From: an uncultured Butyricicoccus sp.
Lineage (GTDB): Bacteria > Bacillota > Clostridia > Oscillospirales > Butyricicoccaceae
NCBI GenBank assembly: GCA_947575935.1
Contig: CANPPM010000108.1
Location: 1-9,010, forward strand
Reading direction: 5' to 3'
Length of the DNA stretch: 9,010 nt
Shown here: positions 1 to 5,746 of the stretch, one piece after another
Layout: the number at the start of each line of letters is the position of its first letter
Numbering within the stretch: position 1 is the stretch's first letter
Program-made: the position numbers and the translations under genes
The notes under the pieces: generated by a model
What the model was told of the DNA's origin: nothing
Seen by the model: only the letters and a program-made list of their open reading frames with translations
Database searches by the model: none

Positions 1-497
1 TAAAAAATTATCTGCAGACAGTTGAGCAGGAACACCATATCCACATTCCAATCATCGCAGGCGGCGGAATTGTATCGCATGAGGATATCTGTCGGATGCT
101 TTCTTTGGGCGCATCCGGCGTACAGCTGGGTACACGGTTTGTTGTCACGGAAGAATGTGACGCTTGTCCGGCTTTTAAGCAGGCGTATTTAAATGCTCGG
201 TCCGAGGATATCCGGATTATCAAAAGTCCGGTCGGCCTGGCAGCACGTGCCATATCCACCCCATTTTTGCAGCGCACAGAAATAGAGCGACTTTCTCCTT
301 CCCGTTGTTATGGATGTATGGAGGCGTGCAGCCCTGCAGAAACGAAGTACTGCATTTCGCAAGCTCTGTTTGATGCGGCAGAAGATGGCAGCGGCCTGAT
401 CTTCTGCGGCGCAAACGCCGCAAATTTGCACGAGCTGACGACTGTCCCCTGTCTGATGGAGGAACTGGCCGGGGATGCTCCAAAACAGTTGCATTGA
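1..497 (+). CDS. Nitronate monooxygenase / FabK-like FMN oxidoreductase (3' part, 5' end outside window)
   Basis: The frame is open from the window edge (first full codon at 3) to the TGA at 495-497, so only the C-terminal ~164 residues are present. They show the last strands of an FMN-binding TIM barrel: a glycine-rich IIAGGGI segment (about 51-71) and GASGVQLGTRF (about 108-140), the flavin-phosphate loop of the nitronate monooxygenase/2-nitropropane dioxygenase family, which also includes enoyl-ACP reductase FabK. After the barrel comes a cysteine-rich tail with Cys codons at 306, 315, 327 and 351 (C-x2-C-x3-C-x7-C), then an IFCGANAANL stretch. I recall similar tails in clostridial members annotated as nitronate monooxygenase; their role is unknown to me. 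Members use FMN to oxidise nitronates or reduce enoyl-ACP or quinones. Substrate cannot be decided without the N-terminal half. No FabK-specific fatty-acid neighbours are visible. Confidence 0.86.
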   Translation, partial: KNYLQTVEQEHHIHIPIIAGGGIVSHEDICRMLSLGASGVQLGTRFVVTEECDACPAFKQAYLNARSEDIRIIKSPVGLAARAISTPFLQRTEIERLSPSRCYGCMEACSPAETKYCISQALFDAAEDGSGLIFCGANAANLHELTTVPCLMEELAGDAPKQLH

Positions 498-517
498 GAA
501 TGGACATTGATTATAAT
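489..517 (+). promoter_or_regulatory. Promoter for the GH31 glucosidase gene
   Basis: TTGCAT (489-494), a 17-nt spacer and a perfect TATAAT (512-517) make a good sigma-A-type promoter. The -35 box is exactly the last two sense codons of the upstream oxidoreductase gene. Transcription would start near 524, giving a leader of about 134 nt before the ATG at 658. Confidence 0.7.
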
Positions 518-573
518 GGTAACAGAACCATCATTTAAAAAAAACGGTACTCGACAACTGAAAGAATGGATTT

Positions 574-648
574 GCAAAAGGTGGCGCTGTGACGCCAAGA
601 ACGCTTTTGCTGTCCATTGTTTGGGTACAGAGTGCTATTCTCAATGGA
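574..648 (+). promoter_or_regulatory. Structured 5' leader of the GH31 gene (two potential hairpins)
   Basis: Hairpin 1: GCAAAAG (574-580) pairs with CTTTTGC (604-610), enclosing TGGCG (582-586) paired with CGCCA (593-597) around a 6-nt loop, 12 pairs in all with one internal loop. Hairpin 2: TCCATTG (613-619) pairs with CAATGGA (642-648), 7 pairs with a 22-nt loop; its 3' arm includes the first three bases of the ribosome site GGAGG (646-650). There is no U-run suited to an intrinsic terminator, so if it is regulatory, control of translation is more likely. It matches no riboswitch class I recognise. It could be chance pairing. Confidence 0.35.
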
Positions 649-650
649 GG
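646..650 (+). promoter_or_regulatory. Ribosome binding site fixing the GH31 start
   Basis: GGAGG lies 7 nt before the ATG at 658. The frame is open further upstream to a GTG at 589, but that codon has no comparable site, and its extra 23 residues are not expected in this family. Confidence 0.85.
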
Positions 651-657
651 AAGCAGC

Positions 658-2625
658 ATGATCACGCAGTATACCTATGGAACGCCTATCGAAACCTTTG
701 CGGTGGTATCAGATGTCCCTGAGGGTAATCAGCTCCCCTACTTTTCCCAGGTTTCCGACTCCCCTCTGACGTTTCAAACCCAATTAGGGACGAATGATAT
801 CGTGTATGGACTGGGGGAAACGATGCACGGCATCAATAAACGTGGGTACCGGTATATCAGTTTTAACTATGATGATCCCTGCCATACAGATGAGATGCCG
901 TCTATGTACGGTTCACATAATCTAATTGTTGTTGACGGCAGCACAGTATTCGGCGCATTTTTTGACACCCCCTCCAGAGTAGTCTTTGATGTGGATTCTA
1001 CAGGGGACGGCATACTTTCTGTTTGCTGTGAGCAGCCCGGTCTGCGGCTGTATTTGATAGAAGGGACAGACGCTTACGATGTGGTCCGGCAGTTCCTTGG
1101 CATCATTGGCCGCAGTTTTCTGCCGCCCCTCTGGGCCTTTGGTTACGGACAAAGCCGGTGGGGTTACAAAACTGAAAAAGAGATCGGCCGTGTCGTTTAT
1201 CATCATCAAAAAGAAGAGATTCCGATCGATTATCTGTGCATGGATATCGACTATATGGATCGTTATATTGATTTCACGGTCAATCCAAAACGGTTTCCTG
1301 ATCTTGCTAGATTTACGGCAGAAATGCGGGAGCAAGGGCTACACCTTGTCCCAATCGTAGATGCCGGAATTAAGGTTGAGCCAGGTAATCGCGTCTATGA
1401 AGAAGGCGTTCAGAATCACTATTTTTGTACAAACCGGGAAGGAACAAATTTTCAGGCCGCAGTATGGCCGGGCATGACCCATTTCCCAGATTTTTTTCGA
1501 GCGTCGGTACGGGCTTGGTTTGGCCGTCAATATAAGTTTTACACCGACATGGGTCTGGATGGCTTCTGGAACGATATGAATGAACCAGCGATCTTTTTCA
1601 CCGAATATCGAAAACAGAATGACAAGCCTGATCTTGCCCGCGGCGATCCAGAACAGCCAACACGTCACATTGCAGATTTTAAGGACTTTTTCCATTGTCT
1701 GGAAGATGGCGCGCGGGTGAGCAATTATCAAGTGCATAATCTTTATGGTGGTTTGATGACCCGCGCCTCCAGCGAGGGGCTTGACCAGCTGCTTGACAAA
1801 CGATACCTTTTGTTTTCACGCTCCTCTTATATTGGTGCGCATCGCTATGGCGGCATTTGGACCGGAGACAATGCGTCTACCTGGAAAATGCTGCGTCAAA
1901 ATGTATATCATATGCCATCTCTGAATATGTGCGGTTTCCTGTTCAGTGGTGCGGACACTGGTGGCTTTAATGGGAATACCAATCGAGAGCTGCTGCTGCG
2001 CTGGCTGGCTGTGTCTGCTTTCACCCCGCTGATGCGAAATCATACATCTTTGGGAACGCGCAAGCAGGAGTGTTACCGTTTTAAAACCCCAGCAGATTTC
2101 CGTTCTCTCATCTCACTGCGTTATCGCCTTCTTCCTTATCTTTATTCAGAGTATATGAAAGCTGCCCTGCGCCAAGATATGCTGATCAGACCGTTAGCGT
2201 TTGACTTCCCCCGGACCGAAAGGGTTCGCCTCATAGAGGATCAGCTGCTGATCGGTGAAAGCCTTATGATTGCTCCCGTTTTGGAGAAAGGCGCAGAAGG
2301 CCGGACCGTTTTCCTCCCTGCGCCCATGACTGAAGTTCGTTGGAATGGTGTAGACTTCCTTTGTGAAGAGGCAGAGGCTGGCGAACGACTGATTTCGGTA
2401 CCGCTGAACGAAGTGGTATTCTATATACGAAAAGGGACGCTGCTTCCTGTCGCACGCTGCACGCCAAACAATACCGCAGAACTTGACCTAACGGATGTGG
2501 AGCTTTTGGGGACGGGAACAAAATACTGTCAATATCGTGATGACGGCTATACGAAAGACTGTACATTAGAGAATTGTGTGAACCTGAAAAAGGAATCTGG
2601 GACAGGCTCCCCAATGGGCGAATAA
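658..2625 (+). CDS. Glycoside hydrolase family 31 alpha-glucosidase
   Basis: A 655-residue cytoplasmic enzyme (no signal peptide) that removes alpha-linked glucose from the non-reducing end of oligosaccharides. The N-terminal beta-sandwich (about 1-155, with YGLGE at 50-54) is followed by the catalytic TIM barrel (about 156-500) and C-terminal beta domains. Catalytic residues are visible: the nucleophile D306 in FWNDMNEP (303-310) and the acid/base D404 in WTGDN (401-405). SRWGY (166-170) and the aspartate-rich MDIDYMD (195-201) line the -1 subsite. From memory, length, start and motif order match Ro-alphaG1 of Ruminococcus obeum (about 663 aa), an isomaltose-preferring enzyme in which Trp169 was reported to influence linkage choice. 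The equivalent here appears to be W168, so action on alpha-1,6 as well as alpha-1,4 links is inferred. The ATG at 658 is chosen for its ribosome site and family N-terminus. No sugar transporter or regulator adjoins it. Confidence 0.95.
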   Translation: MITQYTYGTPIETFAVVSDVPEGNQLPYFSQVSDSPLTFQTQLGTNDIVYGLGETMHGINKRGYRYISFNYDDPCHTDEMPSMYGSHNLIVVDGSTVFGAFFDTPSRVVFDVDSTGDGILSVCCEQPGLRLYLIEGTDAYDVVRQFLGIIGRSFLPPLWAFGYGQSRWGYKTEKEIGRVVYHHQKEEIPIDYLCMDIDYMDRYIDFTVNPKRFPDLARFTAEMREQGLHLVPIVDAGIKVEPGNRVYEEGVQNHYFCTNREGTNFQAAVWPGMTHFPDFFRASVRAWFGRQYKFYTDMGLDGFWNDMNEPAIFFTEYRKQNDKPDLARGDPEQPTRHIADFKDFFHCLEDGARVSNYQVHNLYGGLMTRASSEGLDQLLDKRYLLFSRSSYIGAHRYGGIWTGDNASTWKMLRQNVYHMPSLNMCGFLFSGADTGGFNGNTNRELLLRWLAVSAFTPLMRNHTSLGTRKQECYRFKTPADFRSLISLRYRLLPYLYSEYMKAALRQDMLIRPLAFDFPRTERVRLIEDQLLIGESLMIAPVLEKGAEGRTVFLPAPMTEVRWNGVDFLCEEAEAGERLISVPLNEVVFYIRKGTLLPVARCTPNNTAELDLTDVELLGTGTKYCQYRDDGYTKDCTLENCVNLKKESGTGSPMGE

Positions 2626-2744
2626 ACTTGCCTTCTGTTCATGAATTGATCGAGAGGTAGTAAGGTTTCCGCCTTCTCTGCCGATTGAGATGCAGATCTC
2701 TAAAACACCTTTCTTTTCCCCAATTTACAACAGGAGATGGTCAC
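2626..2744 (+). other. Gap between the GH31 and SdpI-family genes
   Basis: These 119 bp hold two weak potential hairpins: AGAG/AAGG (2653-2665) with CCTT/CTCT (2672-2679), interrupted by a 5-nt bulge, and GAGAT (2687-2691) with ATCTC (2696-2700). Neither is followed by a U-run. I find no convincing -35/-10 pair, so the next gene may be co-transcribed with the glucosidase or use a weak promoter. Confidence 0.35.
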
Positions 2745-3122
2745 ATGTGGTTTTGGTTTTTTATTCTGGCTAACTGCCTTTCGGTTCCGGTGATTTTGCT
2801 TCTGATTGGCTGGATGTTCCAGAAACATGCGCCCCAGTCGGTCAACGGTATCTTTGGATATCGTACCAGGCGTGCAATGAAAAATGACGACACTTGGAAA
2901 TTTGCACAGCAGGCGTTTGGGCAGCTTTCTTTTCATTGGGGTCTTGCAGAGCTGCCAGTCACTTTGCTTAGCATGCTGGTAGTATATGGACAGAGCGACT
3001 CGGTTATCGGCATTACCGGCGGTGTACTGTGTTTGTTCTTGTGCTTTCCCATCTTTCTAATGATCTGGCAGGTTGAGCGAGCCCTGAAAAAGCAATTCGA
3101 TGAAAAAGGCCGCCGCCTTTGA
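2745..3122 (+). CDS. SdpI-family small membrane protein
   Basis: A 125-residue integral membrane protein. Hydrophobic segments lie at about 3-24, 64-82 and 86-110. Between the first two is NGIFGYRT (34-41), followed by AM (44-45) and W51, the conserved N-x3-GYRT-x2-(A/S)M-x5-W signature I associate with the SdpI/YhfL family. The ending, ALKKQFDEKGRRL, also fits family members. B. subtilis SdpI is the immunity protein against the SDP toxin and also a signalling protein that holds the repressor SdpR at the membrane; most family members have no assigned function. The ATG at 2745 is preceded by AGGAG (2732-2736) at 8 nt. The open frame reaches upstream to 2685, but those residues are polar and have no ribosome site. 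The next gene encodes a membrane-linked HTH protein, an arrangement that echoes SdpI/SdpR. No toxin gene is visible nearby, so an immunity role is only an inference. Confidence 0.83.
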   Translation: MWFWFFILANCLSVPVILLLIGWMFQKHAPQSVNGIFGYRTRRAMKNDDTWKFAQQAFGQLSFHWGLAELPVTLLSMLVVYGQSDSVIGITGGVLCLFLCFPIFLMIWQVERALKKQFDEKGRRL

Positions 3123-3256
3123 CTGAAAGAAATTCGGGAAATCATTGACTTCCTGACAGGCGAGTAAAAAACTGCATTCTTTGTGGAATTCAACTGATGA
3201 CCTCTTCTGTTCGCATAACCGTTTCCGCTCAAAGGGCGCATTCTACCACGGGTCGA

Positions 3257-3285
3257 TTGCGTTAGGGGCAGTTTTGCGGTACGAT
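3257..3285 (+). promoter_or_regulatory. Candidate promoter for the XRE-type regulator
   Basis: TTGCGT (3257-3262), a 17-nt spacer and TACGAT (3280-3285). Both boxes carry mismatches to consensus. The start site would be near 3292, leaving a very short leader in which the ribosome site (3294-3299) is almost at the 5' end of the RNA. Confidence 0.35.
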
Positions 3286-3305
3286 ATGGTCATGGAGGTG
3301 GTCAC

Positions 3306-4061
3306 ATGGAACAGATTGATGTGGAAAAATTTGGGCGTTTTGTCTTTGCGCTTCGAAAAGCGCAGGGTTTGACGCAAAAGGAACTTGGTGAACAGTTATT
3401 TGTTACCGATAAAACGGTCAGCAAGTGGGAACGTGGCCTAAGCCTGCCGAATATCTCACTACTGCTGCCGTTGGCTGAGGCGCTGGATGTCACTGTTACT
3501 GAGCTGCTGCGGGGTGCGCGCGCGCAAGCAGAAGTTTTGCCGCTTACTGAGGTTGAACATCTGCTGACGCAATCCCTTGGATTGACGCCTAACAAACAGA
3601 AGGATTGGCGGAAATGGATCGCGCCTTATATCATCTGCCTCTGTGCAGGCGCTGCAGAAATGTTTGGGCTGGTCTTACTTGGGTGCAATCTGGAGATTAT
3701 GAGCCACAGCATTGTTGTAACCGAAATATTACTACTAATTTTTGCGGGATGCTTCTGCTTTGGCGTGCCTGTTTCCTTACCTGCTTTTTATGACAGCAAC
3801 GACATCCCTTATGTTACCAGCGGCGTTTTCCGTATCCATGTAACTGGTATGCGATTCAATAACCGCAATTGGCCGCGTATTGTACGCGCCAGCCGCCGAT
3901 ACACACTGTACATGACGGTCGTCTACCCGCTGCTATATGCGCTGGCCGAAGTTTCGGGGCTGAATCAAGCGATGTTTTTTCCTTCGCTGCTTTCACTGGC
4001 AGTTGCTTTGGGTCTCTTTTTTCCAATTGTCTGGGTTGGTAAAAAATACGAATCACTATAA
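3306..4061 (+). CDS. XRE-family HTH regulator with membrane-spanning C-terminal domain
   Basis: A 251-residue protein. Residues 9-66 form a Cro/C1-type helix-turn-helix: LTQKELGEQLFVTDKTVSKW (22-41), with the recognition helix around TDKTVSKWE (34-42). A short linker (70-100) leads to about four hydrophobic segments: 104-126, 134-158, 199-217 and 222-244. Between the second and third is a polar stretch (160-196) containing FNNRNWPRI (184-192), a motif I recall from other clostridial HTH proteins of this build. This implies a regulator tethered to the inner face of the membrane that may sense membrane stress or bind a membrane partner. GGAGGT (3294-3299) lies 6 nt before the ATG. Its upstream neighbour is the SdpI-family gene, 183 bp away, with a nearly identical translation-start region. 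Target DNA and signal are unknown. The protein is complete, with no sign of frameshift. Confidence 0.88.
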   Translation: MEQIDVEKFGRFVFALRKAQGLTQKELGEQLFVTDKTVSKWERGLSLPNISLLLPLAEALDVTVTELLRGARAQAEVLPLTEVEHLLTQSLGLTPNKQKDWRKWIAPYIICLCAGAAEMFGLVLLGCNLEIMSHSIVVTEILLLIFAGCFCFGVPVSLPAFYDSNDIPYVTSGVFRIHVTGMRFNNRNWPRIVRASRRYTLYMTVVYPLLYALAEVSGLNQAMFFPSLLSLAVALGLFFPIVWVGKKYESL

Positions 4062-4073
4062 CAGATTTGCCCC

Positions 4074-4118
4074 AAAAGGGCGCTTCAGAGGATGCTGTTT
4101 GCAATGGCGTCCTTTTTT
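4074..4118 (+). terminator. Probable rho-independent terminator after the HTH regulator
   Basis: AAAAGGGCGC (4074-4083) pairs with GCGTCCTTTT (4107-4116) in a 10-bp stem with one G-U pair. The loop is large (23 nt) and the 3' arm runs into six T residues (4113-4118). It starts 12 nt after the stop codon. The large loop lowers confidence. Confidence 0.55.
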
Positions 4119-4138
4119 GCCTTTATAAATTCTTATCT

Positions 4139-4258
4139 TGCAATTCTGCATTTCAGGCACGGCAACTCTGCATACTATTGTTGAAAATAGGCTGTTTTTC
4201 GCCAGAAGAAGCGACTTGTTTTGTGCTATTCTGCAATTTTTCATTTCAGGACTTGCAA
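4139..4258 (+). repeat. Imperfect 19-nt direct repeat before the aminotransferase promoter
   Basis: TGCAATTCTGCATTTCAGG (4139-4157) and TGCAATTTTTCATTTCAGG (4232-4250) differ at 2 of 19 positions. Each is followed after 4 nt by GCAA (4162-4165; 4255-4258). The spacing between copies is 93 bp. The second copy ends just before the -35 box, and its trailing GCAA is part of that box. A shorter echo, CTCTGCAT (4166-4173), lies in the first unit. The arrangement suggests paired regulator-binding sites, though a local duplication would look the same. Confidence 0.5.
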
Positions 4259-4280
4259 AAATAAAAAACTGCGATATAAT
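4253..4280 (+). promoter_or_regulatory. Promoter for the aminotransferase gene
   Basis: TTGCAA (4253-4258), a 16-nt A-rich spacer and a perfect TATAAT (4275-4280). The expected start near 4287 gives a leader of about 26 nt containing the ribosome site AAGGGGG (4297-4303), 9 nt before the ATG at 4313. Confidence 0.75.
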
Positions 4281-4312
4281 AAGAATGGACTACAATAAGG
4301 GGGTATCATTTT

Positions 4313-5518
4313 ATGGTACAGGAATTAAAGCCGATTTCCAAAATCGCATCCAAAGTGCAGGCATCAACAACACTGACCATTGACGCGATGTTCAAGGAAA
4401 TGAAACTGAATGGCATTGATGTCGTTGGCTTTGGCGCGGGTGAGCCTGACTTCCCCACGCCCGACCGCATTAAGGATGCAGCCATAACCGCAATTTTTAA
4501 GAACAAGACCAAATACACGCCTGCTTCCGGCCTGCCTAAGCTAAAAAAGGCCGTTTGTTACCGCTTTAAGCAGGATTTTGACTTGGACTATGAGCCCAAT
4601 CAGATCGTAGTAACCTCGGGTGCAAAACATGTCCTTTATACCGCCCTGCAGGTGCTTTGTGATTACCATGACGAGGTCATTATCGGCGCGCCCTATTGGG
4701 TCTCTTATAGTGAAATGGTACGCCAGGCAGGCGCGATCCCTGTACTGTGTGAAGCTGGTGAAGAGCACCATTTTAAAATCGAGCCTGCTGCCCTTGAGGC
4801 TGTTATCACTGACAAAACCAAGGTTTTTATGATGAATTCCCCCTCAAATCCAACCGGTATGGTATATACCAAGGAAGAACTGGCTGCGATTGCGGAGGTC
4901 TGCTGTCGGCACAATCTTTATGTCATTGCTGACGATATTTACTCTAACCTGATTTATGACGGGCTGGAATTCTATTCACTTGCACAATTTGGAGAGGATA
5001 TGAAAAACCGTACCATTGTGGTCAATGGCGTTTCTAAGTCCTATGCTATGACCGGCTGGCGTATCGGTTATGCGGCCTGCAACCCATATCTGGCCAAGAT
5101 GATGAGCAATTATCTCAGCCACTCGATCTCTAACCCCTGTTCAGTTTCTCAGTATGCCGCCATTGAAGCATTGACGGGACCACAGAATGATATTGAGGAG
5201 ATGCGCAAAGCTTTTGAGTTACGTCGCAACCATCTTGTTGAACGCATGAATCGGATTGATGGCGTTTCCTGCTTGAAACCACAAGGGGCATTTTATGTGA
5301 TGATGAACATGAAATCCTTTATCGGCAAGACAATGTATGGACATGTGATTGAATCCGACGAAGATTTTGCACAGCTGTTCCTCGAAAAGGGGTTGGTGGC
5401 AACGGTTCCCTGCACCTCGTTTGCTGCGCCCGGCTATATCCGCTGGAGCTACGCAACCTCTATGGAAGAGATTGACAAAGGTCTTGACCGTTTGGAAGCT
5501 TTTATTAAAAATGCCTGA
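4313..5518 (+). CDS. Class I PLP-dependent aminotransferase, aspartate aminotransferase type
   Basis: A 401-residue cytoplasmic enzyme expected to interconvert aspartate plus 2-oxoglutarate with oxaloacetate plus glutamate. Fold-type I landmarks are all present: GAGEPDFPTP (41-50), SGAKHVLY (102-109), SPSNPTG (176-182), the pyridine-nitrogen aspartate D207 in ADDIY (206-210), the Schiff-base lysine K242 in SKSYAMTGWR (241-250), the phosphate-binding R250, and the substrate-carboxylate arginine R377 in IRWSYA (376-381). K105 lies where subgroup Ib aspartate aminotransferases (Thermus, B. subtilis AspB) have a lysine tied to acidic-substrate recognition, which supports aspartate. Action on aromatic or other amino acids cannot be excluded. 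The ATG has a good ribosome site, and the gene has its own promoter with direct repeats upstream. It appears to be a single-gene transcript. The downstream purB pathway consumes aspartate, but no shared transcript is evident. Confidence 0.92.
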   Translation: MVQELKPISKIASKVQASTTLTIDAMFKEMKLNGIDVVGFGAGEPDFPTPDRIKDAAITAIFKNKTKYTPASGLPKLKKAVCYRFKQDFDLDYEPNQIVVTSGAKHVLYTALQVLCDYHDEVIIGAPYWVSYSEMVRQAGAIPVLCEAGEEHHFKIEPAALEAVITDKTKVFMMNSPSNPTGMVYTKEELAAIAEVCCRHNLYVIADDIYSNLIYDGLEFYSLAQFGEDMKNRTIVVNGVSKSYAMTGWRIGYAACNPYLAKMMSNYLSHSISNPCSVSQYAAIEALTGPQNDIEEMRKAFELRRNHLVERMNRIDGVSCLKPQGAFYVMMNMKSFIGKTMYGHVIESDEDFAQLFLEKGLVATVPCTSFAAPGYIRWSYATSMEEIDKGLDRLEAFIKNA

Positions 5519-5638
5519 ATCAATAATCCGTTGTGACACTGGAAGAACACTGCCCCGCTGTTCAGACGGATGTGCGGTATCCGGCATGGCAAGACTTTAT
5601 GGAAAATGCCTAAATTTGTCTTTTTTATGCAATTTTTC
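5519..5638 (+). other. Non-coding stretch after the aminotransferase gene
   Basis: No open frame with a ribosome site is seen. Nested pairings are possible: ATCCGT (5526-5531) with ACGGAT (5566-5571), enclosing GAACA (5545-5549) with TGTTC (5559-5563). Further on, GGCAT (5583-5587) can pair with ATGCC (5606-5610), and a run of six T lies at 5621-5626. None makes a clear terminator by itself. The region could form a structured 3' untranslated end of the aminotransferase RNA. Confidence 0.3.
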
Positions 5639-5667
5639 TTGTCATTTTCCTGTTTAGATGATAGAAT
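5639..5667 (+). promoter_or_regulatory. Candidate promoter for purB
   Basis: TTGTCA (5639-5644), a 17-nt spacer and TAGAAT (5662-5667), each box one mismatch from consensus. The expected start, near 5674, falls inside the 13-bp inverted repeat that begins directly after the -10 box. Confidence 0.55.
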
Positions 5668-5700
5668 ATAAGACGGACTCAATAGGGTCCGTCTTATTTG
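5668..5700 (+). terminator. 13-bp inverted repeat: aminotransferase terminator and/or purB operator
   Basis: ATAAGACGGACTC (5668-5680) and GGGTCCGTCTTAT (5685-5697) pair over 13 bases (one G-U) around an AATA tetraloop, followed by TTG. As RNA read from the aminotransferase gene it would be a strong hairpin with a short, imperfect U-tract (TTATTT within and after the stem), so termination is plausible. As DNA it sits immediately downstream of the candidate purB -10 box, where a dimeric repressor would block transcription. The sequence does not decide between these uses. Confidence 0.6.
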
Positions 5701-5731
5701 CTATACAGTTCAGATTTTTATGATAAAGGAA

Positions 5732-5746
5732 AGGATGTCGCAAGTG
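5732..5746 (+). promoter_or_regulatory. Ribosome binding site and GTG start of purB
   Basis: AGGA (5732-5735, within AAAGGA) lies 8 nt before the GTG at 5744. In-frame ATG codons at 5720 and 5735 are alternatives: 5720 has no ribosome site, and 5735 has AAAGGA only 4 nt upstream. Family proteins also begin only a few residues before YESPFS. Confidence 0.55.

Noticed and set aside
576..597. GGTGG followed by CGCTGTGACGCC resembles the T-box core in the GH31 leader.
   Set aside because: It lacks the conserved ACCGCG part, the leader is too short for a specifier stem, and the downstream gene is not an amino-acid or tRNA-related gene.
507..722. A 71-codon + strand frame between the oxidoreductase and GH31 genes.
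   Set aside because: It overlaps the GH31 start by over 60 nt in another frame and has no ribosome site. Its first codons overlap the promoter -10 box.
922..1335. A 137-codon minus-strand frame inside the GH31 gene.
   Set aside because: It is antisense to the conserved catalytic-domain coding sequence, with no ribosome site or recognisable family.
4253..4312. A possible riboswitch ahead of the aminotransferase.
   Set aside because: The predicted start leaves only about 26 nt of leader, too short for any aptamer.
4067..4383. Two short + strand frames (65 and 81 codons) covering the terminator and promoter before the aminotransferase.
   Set aside because: They are cysteine- and phenylalanine-rich translations of AT-rich regulatory DNA, without ribosome sites, and one runs into the aminotransferase in a wrong frame.
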